Below are positions 32,401-43,980 of a stretch of DNA of 64,000 nucleotides, piece by piece. This DNA comes from [Phialemoniopsis] sp. UDSM-2020. Lineage: Eukaryota; Ascomycota; Sordariomycetes; Thyridiales; Thyridiaceae. The stretch covers positions 5,022,001 through 5,086,000 of the forward strand of contig JAEILZ010000001.1 in NCBI GenBank assembly GCA_018873225.1. Reading direction: 5' to 3'. The notes under the pieces were generated by a model. That model did not search any database, had not been told where the DNA came from, and saw only the letters and a list, made by a program, of their open reading frames with translations. Within the stretch, counting starts at the first letter, position 1. The number at the start of each line of letters is the position of its first letter. A program made the position numbers and the translations under genes.

Positions 32401-34342
32401 TTACGGTAGCTTCCACCAGCTCTCGTGAATATCTCTCAGGTCCACCTCTCCCGGCAAGGTTAGGTACGAGGTCATATCCGACTCCGGATCGGTCTCCTTC
32501 CTCATCCAGCCGTTGCCGAAATACCAGAGGAATCTGTTACCTGTTTCAGACAGGTAATCGTACTCCCAGTCCTCCCACCTCGGCTCCCGCCGGACGGCTG
32601 TGATGTGACCCGCGCTTCCAGGCCAGATACCGTGGATCCGGGCACCCGGTTTCCCACCGTTGTACCAAGAGCTGCAAGGGTCCGATAGTACAGTCTTGGC
32701 GAAGAAGCTATCCGAGTATTCGACAAAGTCGTCCGCGGCTTTGGATAGCGGCTGCAGAGACTTGATGCCCTCTCGTGAAACCTTGCGCAGGATCTTGGCA
32801 AAGTACGAGATCTGTGTTTCGGCTGCGTGCGTAGTGGTACCCGACGGGCCAGCCGCATGCGGTCCCAGCAAGAAGAGAAGGTTTGGGAAGCCGGGCGTTG
32901 CTACTCCGAGATAGGTGTAAGGAAAGCCATACTTCCCCCCGGATCCCCATAGACCGCGGATACTTCGTCCGTGAGCCCGGATAGGGAACTGGGGAACCAT
33001 GTCGGAGTTGGCTCCAGTGGCACAGAAGATAGCGTCTACCTCACGGTGAGTGCCATCCTCCGTCTCAATGCCCGTCTCTGTGAACCTCTTGATCCGAGTC
33101 CTGATATAATCGACATTGTCTTCAGTCAGAGCCTCGAGATAACCTGGTCCAGGGGTAAGCCGCCGGCAATTGGGTGAGAAGTCTGGAATGAGATCCTCAA
33201 GAAGTTCTGGCTTCTTGGCGACTCGCTTGGTCATGATCTCAATGAACTTCTGCTTCAGCTCGTCATTGTCCTTCGAGTCCCTGAAGAATGTGCCAAATCG
33301 GCGCCAATACTTGTTTTCCAGCTCCTTTCGGAATGCCAAATACGTTTCTGGGTCCTCAAACGACTTCTTCTCCTCGTCAGTATAGGGCTGTGGCCCAAAC
33401 GTCCGCTCATCGCCCGCCCACGATGCCGCAATCCAAGTCTTATTCCTTGCATAGTGGTCCAGTCGTTCAACATCTTTCTGAACGTTGGCGACTAGTTGAA
33501 TGCCGCTAGCTCCATTGCCGATCACTGCTACCTTCTTACCCTTGGGATCAAAAGACGGATCCCAGTGAGATGCGTGTCGGAGGATACCCTTATAGTCAGA
33601 TATGCCAGGGATATCGGGCAGCTTCCAGGCATTGAACCTTCCGATCGAAGTGATGACGAAGTCGTGCTTTTCGACTCTTGTCTCTCCAGTCTGGACATTG
33701 CGTATAGTTGTCAACCAGACGCCTTCCTTGTCATCCCATACTGCATCGTCAACCTGGTGATGGAACTTCGCGTACTTGTACACGTCGTACTTCCGCGCAA
33801 CGGCCTGCCAGTAGTTACGGATTTCACCGCCGGGCGAGAACCTGTCTGACCAGGTGGTGCTAGGCTCAAATGTTGCCTGATATACATGACTTGGGATGTC
33901 ACATCGGACACCTGGGTACACATTTTCCAGCCAAGTCCCGCCCTTCTCTCTCGTCAGTCACAGTTCTATGATTTGAGCTTGATACGGAACTCACAAAGTC
34001 GGCATTTTTCTCGTATATGGTGAGTTCGATGTTTGGTACTTTCTTTGGCAGTAAGATGCCGGATAATACTCCCGACAGGCCGCCTCCCACTACAGCGACC
34101 CGCAGTGAACGAGGCTCATCAATGAACCGGTCGACCAAGTCAATGCCGACGCCTGGGTAGTTCGTGGCCTTGACATCCTGAGAGTTCTGCTCGATCTTGG
34201 CATGGACCCCATTTGGGGTCAGAGTCGTCTTCTCAAGGACGGTAGGCGATGGCTTGTTAACCTCGTCAACAACGACCTGGCTGCCCAGCTTGCCATCAGA
34301 GTTCGTCGGCAGGGCCGGGTCTTCGATGACAGTCGTGGCCAT
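32401..34342 (-). CDS. FAD-dependent Baeyer-Villiger-type monooxygenase
   Basis: Class B flavoprotein monooxygenase that inserts oxygen next to a carbonyl using FAD and NADPH. Two exons; the start at 34342 gives MATTVIEDPALPTNSDGKLG. An ~85-residue N-terminal extension precedes the first Rossmann motif VAVVGGGLSGVLSG (G86-G91). The intron (about 33942-33995) joins IYEKNADF to GGTWLENVYPGVRCDIPSHVYQ, a hallmark of this family. Then come YKGILRHASHWDPSFDPKGK (position of the BVMO fingerprint, here diverged from FxGxxxHxxxWP), the NADPH Rossmann motif VAVIGNGASGIQ, and FCATGANSD. The protein is about 630 aa and ends WWKLP without a peroxisomal signal. Same strand as the UNC-93 gene. Because the fingerprint is diverged, N-hydroxylation or another chemistry is possible. 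Confidence 0.9.
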
Positions 34343-35817
34343 ACTGTTCAACTTGAGATTGATTTTGGGTTGGAATCTTATTGAGAACGGAAATATGCTC
34401 TGTGAAATTCAACGTAGGCCCATTTGACATATTTTGGATTTGCTAGTGTACAGCCTGCATCTCGTACACGCCCTGCAGTGCGGTGCTACCCCGCCGACCA
34501 GTGCGCGATGAGCACGTCACAGGGCATGGCCATCACATCACATAGCGAATGACATCCTCTTAGGCTGCCGAGGATGTGTTGCACCGCTTATCCCGTGTGC
34601 CCGAAGGCGGCCAGAGAGCACGCAGCGGCCCCAGAGAATGACACCATCCGAGCCAGCCCCACCCGCGGCTCACGCCCGACTTCAGTGCCCCCGAATAATT
34701 GCACACAATATGGTTGGTCGCGAAGGCAGAAACATGGGTAGGAAACAAGCCAGTTCTTTTCCATTAATCTTCTTGATTAGCAAGGATTGTAGTGATGCAG
34801 CCGGATTTCAGTGGTATTTATGCAATTCAGGGTTGGATACTAACACCAAAGTCGATCACAAAGTATGGCGCTTCGTTCAAGTCGTATAAGCGGGAAGCAC
34901 TAACTTCGTGGGATTCAAGGTCATGCCGATGCGTAAAGGAGAGTGATTATGCAGATACAGGCGCTGGCTGTTCAATGGAATCAGCAACAATTTGACAGAA
35001 CCAACCAACTCAGTAGTTGATATATTGCAATGTCACATACGCAGACCAGTACTAGGAAGCAACAGCGAAATTATCCGGGGGGTCAGCGGTTCTATCGTAG
35101 ATGTAACAATTGTCGGTAGGACACCATCCAGTAGAAGAACACGTTCAGGCTGAACAAAATTCATCCATAGACCAATTCACGAAGTTGACCAGGCTTCCCA
35201 GGGCTCTGAGACCACGTAAGAAATAAAACCTTGCCCAGGGCAGAATAAGCCCTAAACTGTATTGGTATGACCCTAGCAATGAACAAGCAAGATGATTGGG
35301 ATGCTGGCCTGGTGGCGCTGCTACGCGTGCAGGGTCAACGATAAGATAAGAGCTTGACGACGAACGAGGGATCCAAATAGGGCTGTGCAGAAAGCTTCTC
35401 CTCTTCCCAACAAAACGCGTTCAGTACACTGTCACATTGAGGTGTGTGGGACACTGGGATTGACTCTTCACATTGCTGCATGTAAAGCATGTAGAGACCC
35501 CCCGGTCTAGTCATGGCGAGTCTGCAGCATGGCTTCACTCCCGACTGTGACTATCGCGATCTCTGGAAATCCCGGCACACCGCCCTTGCCGTTTATGCAT
35601 TCTTCGTCAAGTTCCCACCTTTAAATGCTTGGTTCACTTTGATGGCATCTTTCGATCTCACAGCCTTACACGCAGGATGTATCTTGTCACGAAAGTCGCT
35701 CGGGCCCTTGAGCCGAAAGGTAGGGTAAGACTGCCTCCAATGCTTTGCTCGATCGTCACCAAGTAGTTTCAAACGATCTGATAATAATGACTTCTAGGCG
35801 TTTCCTCCTTAGTAGGA
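34343..35817. other. Intergenic, 1.5 kb without a gene
   Basis: It holds the Baeyer-Villiger gene promoter (GTGCTACCCC at 34483-34492) and the promoter of the HET gene. ORFs here are short and show no family resemblance; I see no repeat or RNA gene. Confidence 0.6.
34483..34492 (-). promoter_or_regulatory. GGGGTAGCAC word upstream of the Baeyer-Villiger gene
   Basis: Reverse complement of the word upstream of the UNC-93 gene, 141 bp before the start codon at 34342. Confidence 0.3.
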
Positions 35818-37781
35818 ATGAAAGCTATTGGACACAGACAAAGAATAAGAAGCAGAACCTTCAAAGAATCCCCACCCTGCTACTGTCGTAAGAGTTCTCC
35901 TCCCAGCCGCCCCCGATGACGATGATGGCTCCGAAGTACTGAGGCTCGAGCAGACCAACAGAGACGTACCATTATGGAAGCTTGCCTGACGGACACATTC
36001 GTATTCTCACTGTCTGCCCTGGATCTGAGGAGTCCAGCATTCAAGTGCAATTTTCAGTTCATCCTGCTAGCATCATTCCTACGGAATGCCGGGCACTCTC
36101 CTACACCTGGGGGGATCCTCGACCGACGCACAAGATTTTCTGTGGAAACCAGGCTCTTGGAGTTACGAACGATGTGTGGCATCTTCTGAAGACGGTGAGG
36201 CGTGTTTCCGAGCCGTTCATGATCTGGATCGATGCGCTTTGTATCAATCAAGCCGACAACAACGAGCGCAGCTCGCAGGTGGCACTGATGGGCCAGATAT
36301 ATAGCAATGTCAAAGAAGTGCTTGTATGGCTGGGAAAAGGAACCAAAGAAACGGCACCAGTCATCGATACGCTCAGGAAGATGGCAGCCATTCAAGGCGG
36401 CCCCAATCGTCCTAGGAATTTTCAGCCTGGTATCAAATGGTCTGAAGTCTTCGAGCATTACAACCTGCCAGAGCTAAAGAGCCCGATTTGGAAATGTGTC
36501 GACAATCTCTTCTGGAGGCCGTTCTTCTACAGGATCTGGATTATACAGGAAGTGACTCTATCTCGAAGAGTTACTGTTTGTCTCGGTAAACATCAAATCT
36601 CCTGGGACGACCTTAGTCTGGCGGCAGAGTTTGTCAGTACTATTACGAAGCCGCAGACCGCCATGAAAAGCGACGAATTCGAGTTGTTACTTAGCTCCAT
36701 ACCTGTCGTTCGGCTCAACAAGATCATCGAGACGTTCAAAGCATCAAAGGACACCCTGTTTCTCGAGGAGCTCTTGGTTTTAACCCGCGAGAGTGTCGCT
36801 ACTGTCCCTGCCGACAAGATCTACGGTCTTCTTGGGATGTCTCCCAGGACTTCTGCTCATCTGGTCAGCCCATCGTATGACCTTTCTACAACTGATATAT
36901 TCACTTCCATCACGAGACCACTACTTGAATCACCAGGCCATCTCGACATACTAAGTCAGGCTGCAATGCCACACTGTTTCAAGGTGCCAGGTCTACCTTC
37001 TTGGGTGCCGGATTGGTCCCGACCATTCATAACCACGCCGTTGGTGCAATTTGCTCAGCCCCAGAGACTCAACACTTGCGGACAGACTCTTGCGGATGTG
37101 CGTTTCATAGACGGACCTAGAACAGAACTCGTTCTGTCCGGAGTAATCGTGGCCAAAATTACCGCCGTAGGCTACTTTTTCTTTTTCCGGCAGCGTGAAT
37201 CCGTTGCATGGAGCGCGACTTCATACATTCAAAAGGCAACAATGCTTCGCGCTCTCGCCACAGCGGAGCGGGTTGCGATCGATCTCCGGCGCCGCATGGG
37301 AGCCGACGTCTATCCTCCGACCGGCGAGCCCATCTTTGAAGCTTTCGCGCGGACACTCGTCGCGAATCTTCCCATCGGCGGCGACGTGCAGCATCGGGAC
37401 GCTTACACCGCAGTCAGATACGATACATTTGGCGCGTCTAACGGTTGGCAGGGAGAAGAAAAGCCCCGCAGGGGACGAGGCGAGACTGTTTCGCCCGCAG
37501 TGCAGAGCTATTTGGATGGGTTGGATCAGGTGGCCTTTGGACGACGGTTCTTCGTGACAGACACCGGCCTGATGGGCATGGCATCCATGTCAGTGACCAG
37601 GGGCAGCTCGATAGTGGCGCTGTGCGGCGGGAAGACCGCGTATGTGGTTCATCGCGTGCGGAAGAGTACAAAAACCAGCCCCGAGAAGTTTCGATTCGAT
37701 GGCGAGGCCTATGTCCACGGGCTCATGAACGGAGAGGCATTCGAAGGGAATCCAGCGAGGAGAGACTTCATGTTTATTTAA
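35818..37781 (+). CDS. HET-domain protein
   Basis: Heterokaryon-incompatibility-type protein. The conserved N-terminus YHYGSLPDGHIRILTV lies in a frame with no usable ATG: an in-frame TGA at 35940-35942 precedes it. A short upstream exon solves this: join(35818..35887,35962..37781) with donor GTAAGA, a TACTGAG branch-like element and acceptor CAACAG, in phase, gives 629 aa starting MKAIGHRQRIRSRTFKE. The HET core shows ALSYTWGDP, WIDALCINQADNNERSSQV, YRIWIIQEVTLSR, DKIYGLLGM and the C-terminal block GRRFFVTDTGLMGMASMSV with FRFDGEAYVHGLMNGEAF. The domain call is certain; exon 1 is a prediction. A nonsense-mutated start is the alternative. Confidence 0.82.
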
Positions 37782-38035
37782 CAAACCCTGTGATTTTGAA
37801 AACATTTCACCATGATAGCGATTTTCAAGTTGGCTGTGCCGCAAAGGTCCAAGCGATGACTACAGTGCCCAGCCTTTTAGGCGTCACAGAAACTGTTCGA
37901 AACGTGCCACCAAAGGCACCCTTTCTCCGCAGAATGGAAAATTGCCCAGTTCTGCTACACTCTTCTTTTGTGTAGTATGGATGGTAAGTTCCTGTCAGAC
38001 AACAACGTCGAAGTATTTGAGCCCGCTAAGTAGGC

Positions 38036-39041
38036 ATGGAAATCAACTCACTACATCGCGCGTTGCAGGACCAGTCACCCTTCCTCACCCGACTTCCAAC
38101 AGAGATCCGCAGTGCCATTTACAAAGAGGTTTGGAGAGAGGTTGGCTTCAAGCAGCATATATCCTTTCGCGAAGACATCAAAGGCACAGGCAACTTTCGC
38201 TTGTCCCACCGGCCATGCGTCGCGGATTTCAGAGTCTCTGATGAGCGGCAAACCTCCCTTCAAGCAATGCTGGACGACCCTAACACCACCTGGGAGGAAG
38301 TCTCGGGGATGCATAGAATATCTGGACAATATCAACAGTGCACGCGCTTGACCTCATCGTGGTATAATCACTGGAAGTGCGAAGAGTGCCTGCTCGAGTC
38401 AAAGATCACTGACGGCGAGTCTGTGCTCCAACCGGACCCAGATAATTGGCAAGCGGTTCCCTGCCCAATCAGCCCGTATCTGCCAATGTTGCTGTCATGC
38501 CAGCAGATGTGAGTGTATGTCCTGCGGCACCAATCTGCTCAAACGCATCTCCACGGGATACTAACCTGTGAAGCTATGCGGAGTGCATGAACTCTATCTA
38601 CGAAAGCACTACCTTTGTCTCACCGACGCCAACACCTTACAAAGATTCTTTGGCTCTTGTGGACAAGACCGTCAGCACCCTTGTCCGCCAGCTTCGTTCT
38701 TCAAGTGCACGAAAAGCATCGAACTCTCCATGTCCATGTCCTTGCCGTCATTGATTCTATGCTGCTCGTATCCGAACACGCACAACGCATACGACCTGCA
38801 CTGGCTCCGACTTGACGAGATGGCGAATCTTAGGACGCTCCGTGTGTGGTTCGAAGGTGCACTGCGGGAACAGCCTGTGAACCGCCATACTTCATATCAC
38901 AGAATCCTAGACCTTACCGAGAGCCAACTCCGAGACGCTTTCGCCCATTTGAATACAGACGACCGTATTGATATCATCATCAGTACACTCCTGGACGAAG
39001 AGGTCGGGCCAAAGGTTGGATGGGTCACTGATATCGCTTGA
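38036..39041 (+). pseudogene. F-box-like / DUF7730-type gene, single-base frameshift
   Basis: Paralogue of the gene at 14927-16089. Exon 1 (38036-38508) shows FLTRLPTEIRSAIYKEVWRE, SSWYNHWKCEEC and PMLLSCQQ. A 65-nt intron with a perfect GATACTAAC branch ends at 38573, and exon 2 continues IYAECMNSIYESTTFV in phase. At about 38614-38622 the frame breaks. The continuation TDANTLQRFFGSCG, and later MANLRTLRVWFEGAL, lies one frame back and runs to 39041, whereas the original frame ends in TGA at about 38754. The paralogue reads NVSFVFTSLDTAHDFF across the same point, so one base seems lost right after TTTGTC. Either a recent pseudogene or a sequence error. It directly follows the HET gene. Confidence 0.75.
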
Positions 39042-41761
39042 TCTAGTGTCAAGATCTGGAAGAGGGGTTCGTGTGATCATTTCGCTACTCTGGGTAGTGA
39101 CGGGCACATCATACACGATGTAGAGTGAGTTGGATCCCCTGACATGTCAACCCTGGGACATTCCTTCTGACCTTATTTTGAAACATAGAGGGTTCATTGA
39201 TCATAGTGTGCACTGATACATTGGACTTTGATGTGGGCGCTGATGGTGGCTGCGTCTGCTTGACGAACCTTGCCCGTATCTCCCGTCGGTACAGGGGCGA
39301 CGTGTTTTCTTTCTGCTCAAGTGAAGGTGACTTACATCCTCTAGTGTCTGGAGGTTAAGTAGTATGAAGCTGGCATTGGTCATTCATGTAACATAGAGAC
39401 ATCAATCATGTATGTTCGAGGTCACTTCATTTCATGGCTTTGCAAGGATCATGTGTAGGAAATAAGAGATTATGATTATCAAGGAGATTGGTGATATCTA
39501 AGAAACTCTCCCTGCACACTGGCACGCCCAAGGGCGCACAGGTGATGATGACCTCCTCATCCCGATCAATCGTGTCGATCTAAATCGACCCGAGGATCCT
39601 ATGATTTCCAATTCTCAGGAGCCAGTAACTCCCCTGTACATGATCCCAGCCCAGATAGATATACCGAATGAAAGAAAGACCCAGATATAAATGAAGACAA
39701 GACAAAGAAGGACAAAAATATGAAAAGCTCATACATGATGGGGTATAATGCGGAAATCCTCCTTTCTCTCTTGTGATAAAAGGAATCTCCCAAGTTTACT
39801 TATGAGACGCCAGGTAAGCAAGCCAGTCCCATTGTGGTTCCTCGTGTATTCGCCCAGTTCCGGGACCGCCCCGCCATGAGTTTCCCTTCCGTGTACTCCG
39901 GTGTTTCCCCCCTCCTTTCCTTGGTTGACCCCATGATGTGTATGACGGAAAATAAAGGTAGTTGAAAGGGAGTGTCAAGAAGATAGGGAATGAATAAAAA
40001 AGTGAGGGCTGAAAGACAAGACAAGAAAACAAGATGCGACCAGAAATCCCCACCACCTCTTTCGCCTTGAACCAATCTTTCTATTTCAAGTCTAGACCTG
40101 GAAAGGAAAAATAAGGAAACCCAAGTAAGGTAATGAACCGAGAGTGTGTAGAGTGTGCTAAGGAGAGACTGCAAAGAAACTTCGGTGATGCCGTAGTGAC
40201 GCCAGGCGTTGTGTGCTGCGCATGCCCCAGAAGAGTGGGAAAACTGGGCAGAGGAAGACGACGACGTACATCCGTCGATGCCGTCAAGGTAGGCTTCCAC
40301 CACCACCACGACGAGTGATCCGTATCGAAGGCAGCCACCCGCGTAGCAAGGTGTGCAGGTGACGAGTCATAGTGGAGAGCTGCGCCACACCCAACGTCGG
40401 TGCATGAACCAAGTGACGCCCATACCGAGCGGCGAACTTGGTTCAAAGGGCAGAGAGGGGAAGGTCAAGCCACCCGCGCCAGGCGACAGGGTAAAAAGAA
40501 GGATGCCTTGTCGGGCACGCGAGAATCCCTGCTTTTCTTCATCGCGCCTTTCTTTCCGCGCCCCCATGAAGAGAAGAGCAGCAGAGACAAAAAGGGCGCT
40601 TGTCGAAAGTGCAGTAGCTCCGTGTCCTTGTAAAAAGGGAAGCATTAACCAAGGTCATGCCCTCATTCGCCCGGGCGGCAAGCAGCCCAAGTAGTAATGC
40701 CGTGCATATCATGCATGCATGTACACACGCGGTACCTCCCGTGCGCAAGACTGTGCATCCCGTGAGACACGCAGGGCTGATCATGGGAGGCGGAGGCCGA
40801 TCTGATAGATAGGATAATAAAAGCCCCAGCCGACACTCACACACACCCTACCCAGGTGGAGGGTGGTCCGAGCTCCGTAGCGTGAAGGGTGATGCTTGTT
40901 GTGGTGGTGTCGTCAAGGCCAATCGTAGCGTAGAGATCGTCCCGTGTAGATCACGGCACACAGTCCCTAGCTTCTTTTGTCCCATTTGGCGTCAGCGACG
41001 GCGGCGTGCCAGGATGGTGCGTGCGGATGTGCGTGAACTAGTAGCGATCATCTGTTTTGCGACGCGCACGCGCAAAGACGTAAGAAGCAGTTCGCCAAGA
41101 AATCCCCGGTTTCAATAGTGGATTTTCCCACAACCGCTTGTCCCGGGCAGGACAAAACACGAGAGCAGAGAACGCCCTGGGGGAGGGTAGTGTGCCTAAG
41201 AATAAACCACCGCGTCCCTTGGCTGGCTGGCTGGTCCTCGCTCCGGCCGGTCCAACTAGTGAGGGGATCCAAGGTTGGGGGCCGCGCCGGCCCGTGATTG
41301 GCTTCGGCCGCGACCACCTGACCAATAGTCTGCACACCACCACCTCTATGAGGTAGTCAGGCCTCCTTTGTGAATAAGGTGTGTGGATATCTGGTGCGTG
41401 CCCTGCCAGTCCGGCATAGCAGACTATTCCCTGCCCTTGTCTGAAATAAATTCCCCGAAGAGAGAATGAAAATGACAGACAGAATATTGGGAATAGTGGC
41501 GTTTGCTTGGTCTTCGTCTTCCCTCCAGCTGATGTAACCCTCTGCCAAGGAGGCAACACGACGGCGGCGGGCGACCGTGGATACATTATCCACGCGCTCT
41601 GCCCACACACACCCACACCACCCCACACATCTTGCTTGTGGTCTGGTCAATGCAACTCAGGTGTAGTGGGCATATCGAAGCAAGGAAAGAGGAAAAAGAG
41701 GGCAAGCCGGTGAGGGTGTCATCGTTCGGCGCCTTGAGTCACCCCGGTTCGCCCATCTTCT
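39042..41761. other. Intergenic, 2.7 kb, 3' side of medA
   Basis: No supportable gene. It should include the medA 3' UTR near 41.0-41.7 kb. There is a CA-rich stretch at 41601-41628 and short CAC runs near 40300. Overlapping ORFs up to 196 aa on the minus strand look random (no conserved motif, Ser/Pro/Arg-rich). Confidence 0.6.
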
Positions 41762-43980
41762 CTATGCACGCTGGGCTTCATACCCAGCACCGTAGACGTG
41801 CGCCTGAGAGTGGTGCGGGCTCGAGTAGGCACCCGCGTCGGGCGCGGCCATGCTGTAGTTTTCCCAGCGCGGTATGTGCGCGGGCTGCTGGCTGGCGGTG
41901 ACGGGGATGTTGGCGCTCAGGTGGTGTTGCGGCTGGGGTTGTTGCTGCTGGAGATGGTAGATGTGCGCCATCGACTTGGCGCGCGCATCGTAGGCCCCGG
42001 GACTGGGCATGCCTGGTCCTCCGGGCATGCCGCCAGCACTCATGCTGCTCATGCGCAGGCTTGGTGCCGTGGGCGAAGGCATCTTGGAGTGCGGCGAGAT
42101 GGCGCGCTGGTGCGGTGCGGGGCCGGCGCTGTAGGAACCCCACGACGTAGACGTGGTTGATAGCGACCGCGGGCTAAGCAGGCCGTCCGTGGTGTGGGGC
42201 TGGGCGCTGAGATAGCCGGAGGTATCGGGGACCGTGGTGGTAGATCCGGGAGTGGGCGGCAGGGTAGGGTAGGACGGGTTCATGGTGGTCGGGGTGAGCA
42301 TGTGGGTGGGGTTGGGTGCCGAAGGAGCCAGGGCCGTCTGCGACGAGGGGCTGGCCGAGTACTTTGAGAAGATCTTCTTGAGCGCATGCGACAAGATCTT
42401 CCAAGGGAAGACCTTGACGTCCTTCTCAATGTTACGCGGCTTGGGAGCGCCAAAGCCCATGATGATCTTGAAAAACTCCTCGCTGTCGGCCTTGGCCTTG
42501 CTGACCGTCGCCGGCTTGAACCCCTCGAGGTTGCGTCGGATGCGGTTCTTCTCCTCAACCGTGAAGCGGTTGGGAGCGGCGGCCAGCTGCTCGAGCAGAT
42601 GGATGGTGTCGACCGACGTCACGAAGCATTCGCCCTTCTCGGCCCACCAGATGCAGCTGACACAGATGCTGTGGGGTTGGCGCTGCTCAATGGGGACGGG
42701 CCTGAAGCTGACCTCGACGTGGCCACCGACCTGCTTCTTCTTGAACACCACAATGCGGCGCTTGTCCTCCCATTCCTGCTGCGTCCAGTCGCTGGCCATG
42801 GCATCAAGGTTGCCCATGATGTTGAGAACCGCCCGGTTGGGGTAGAGAGCCCACGGGTTGGAGGCGCTGGTAGACTGCAGGGTGCTCGTGCGGACAAGCT
42901 GGGGTGCCGACGAGTTGGGAGCGGGCAGCGAGGGAGTCAGAGACGGGCGGGTAATAGCCGTCAGACCGTGACCAAGAGATCCCCGACCGGCAGTGTACCG
43001 GTCGGCAGAGAGGCTGCCGTAGCCATAGGGCGTCCTGAGCATGGGCGGCTGGGTCGTGCGCGGGTAGCTGTCCGCTACTGAGAACGACGAGCTTCTGTAA
43101 GGACCGAGCATGCTGTTATCGTGGCCAAAGGTGCTGGCGGCCGATGCAAAGTTGTGCTGGGCGGCCGCGGCCGCGCTGTCAACGGTCGGCGTGTAGTCGT
43201 AGGTATTTGTAGCCGAGTTGGCAGAGAGCTGCGACTGTGCTGGGCTGGTGCTCGAAGTTCGCACGGTCAGGTGTGGCCTCCCAGGTGACCTGGACGACTT
43301 GACCATGACGTCCTCACACGCGCCCTGGTCACCACCCGCCATGACCCCAGCATTTCCTGCACCTTTAATGTCGTGATAAGTGAATGATCCCGCGCTGTCC
43401 ACCCGTGCGAGTTCCTGTCCGTCCACGCTCTCGACTACGACCGTCAAGGGAACGGCGTTCGATGTATGGCATCCGGTGGCCATAAAGTCAGGAGCGTCAG
43501 CCGTGACGCAGTAGACACAGGCACCATCCTGCGAGACCTCTCTTGACCAGCTGGCAGAGCATTTCTGTGAACCGACCAAAACGCAAACATAGGGTTGAGC
43601 CGCTGTCATCGACATGAAATCGTACTGGCTCGCAATCTTGATCTGTATTCTCGTGCCCTCGGGACCAGCGGTGGGAATGGTGGAGATGACGTTGAAGGCA
43701 GCCGCTGGGCTTGATGGCATATATTGGGCAGCATTGTTGCTGGCCGCGAAGGCCAGGTTGTTTAGTTGTGACTGACCATTCTCGGTCTGCTGTCCGTATG
43801 ACTGGGCAGGGTATTGCGAGTGGGCGTATTGCGTGTCAGCATACCCTGGACGAGGCGCAGTTGTCAATAAACACGTTCAAGCAACATCTGCAAGGCTGCC
43901 TAGCGGGACGAGCCTGATATGAGGTCGCAAAACTTACCATGAAGCTGGGGCAGCTGTTGCTTGTAGGTAGAGGTAGCCAT
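41762..43980 (-). CDS. medA: Medusa-type developmental regulator (MedA / Acr1 / Ren1)
   Basis: Nuclear regulator of conidiophore development, known as MedA in Aspergillus, Acr1 in Magnaporthe and Ren1 in Fusarium; it also affects adhesion and virulence traits in several species. Model: complement(join(41762..43845,43938..43980)), 708 aa. The first exon gives MATSTYKQQLPQLH. A conserved N-terminal block includes AGPEGTRIQIKIASQYDF and ASWSREVSQDGACVYCVTADAPDF. The diagnostic central block, about residues 345-530, includes YPNRAVLNIMGNLDAMASDW, ICVSCIWWAEKGECFVTSVD, FTVEEKNRIRRNLEGFKPAT, KAKADSEEFFKIIMGF and KPRNIEKDVKVFPWKIL. The C-terminal third is Pro/Ser/Gln-rich with a QQQQPQPQ run, typical of a transactivation region. 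The frame stays open upstream of 43980, so a longer N-terminus is possible. The 5' side is gene-free for 20 kb. Confidence 0.93.

Noticed and set aside
35916..35942. MTMMAPKY then TGA as the start of the second HET gene with a nonsense mutation
   Set aside because: An upstream 70-nt exon with an in-phase 74-nt intron spanning this stretch explains the frame without a mutation; kept only as the alternative.
38509..38622. Second intron rescuing the frameshift in the 38-kb F-box-like gene
   Set aside because: Homology to the paralogue is continuous across the break with at most one base missing, leaving no room for an intron.
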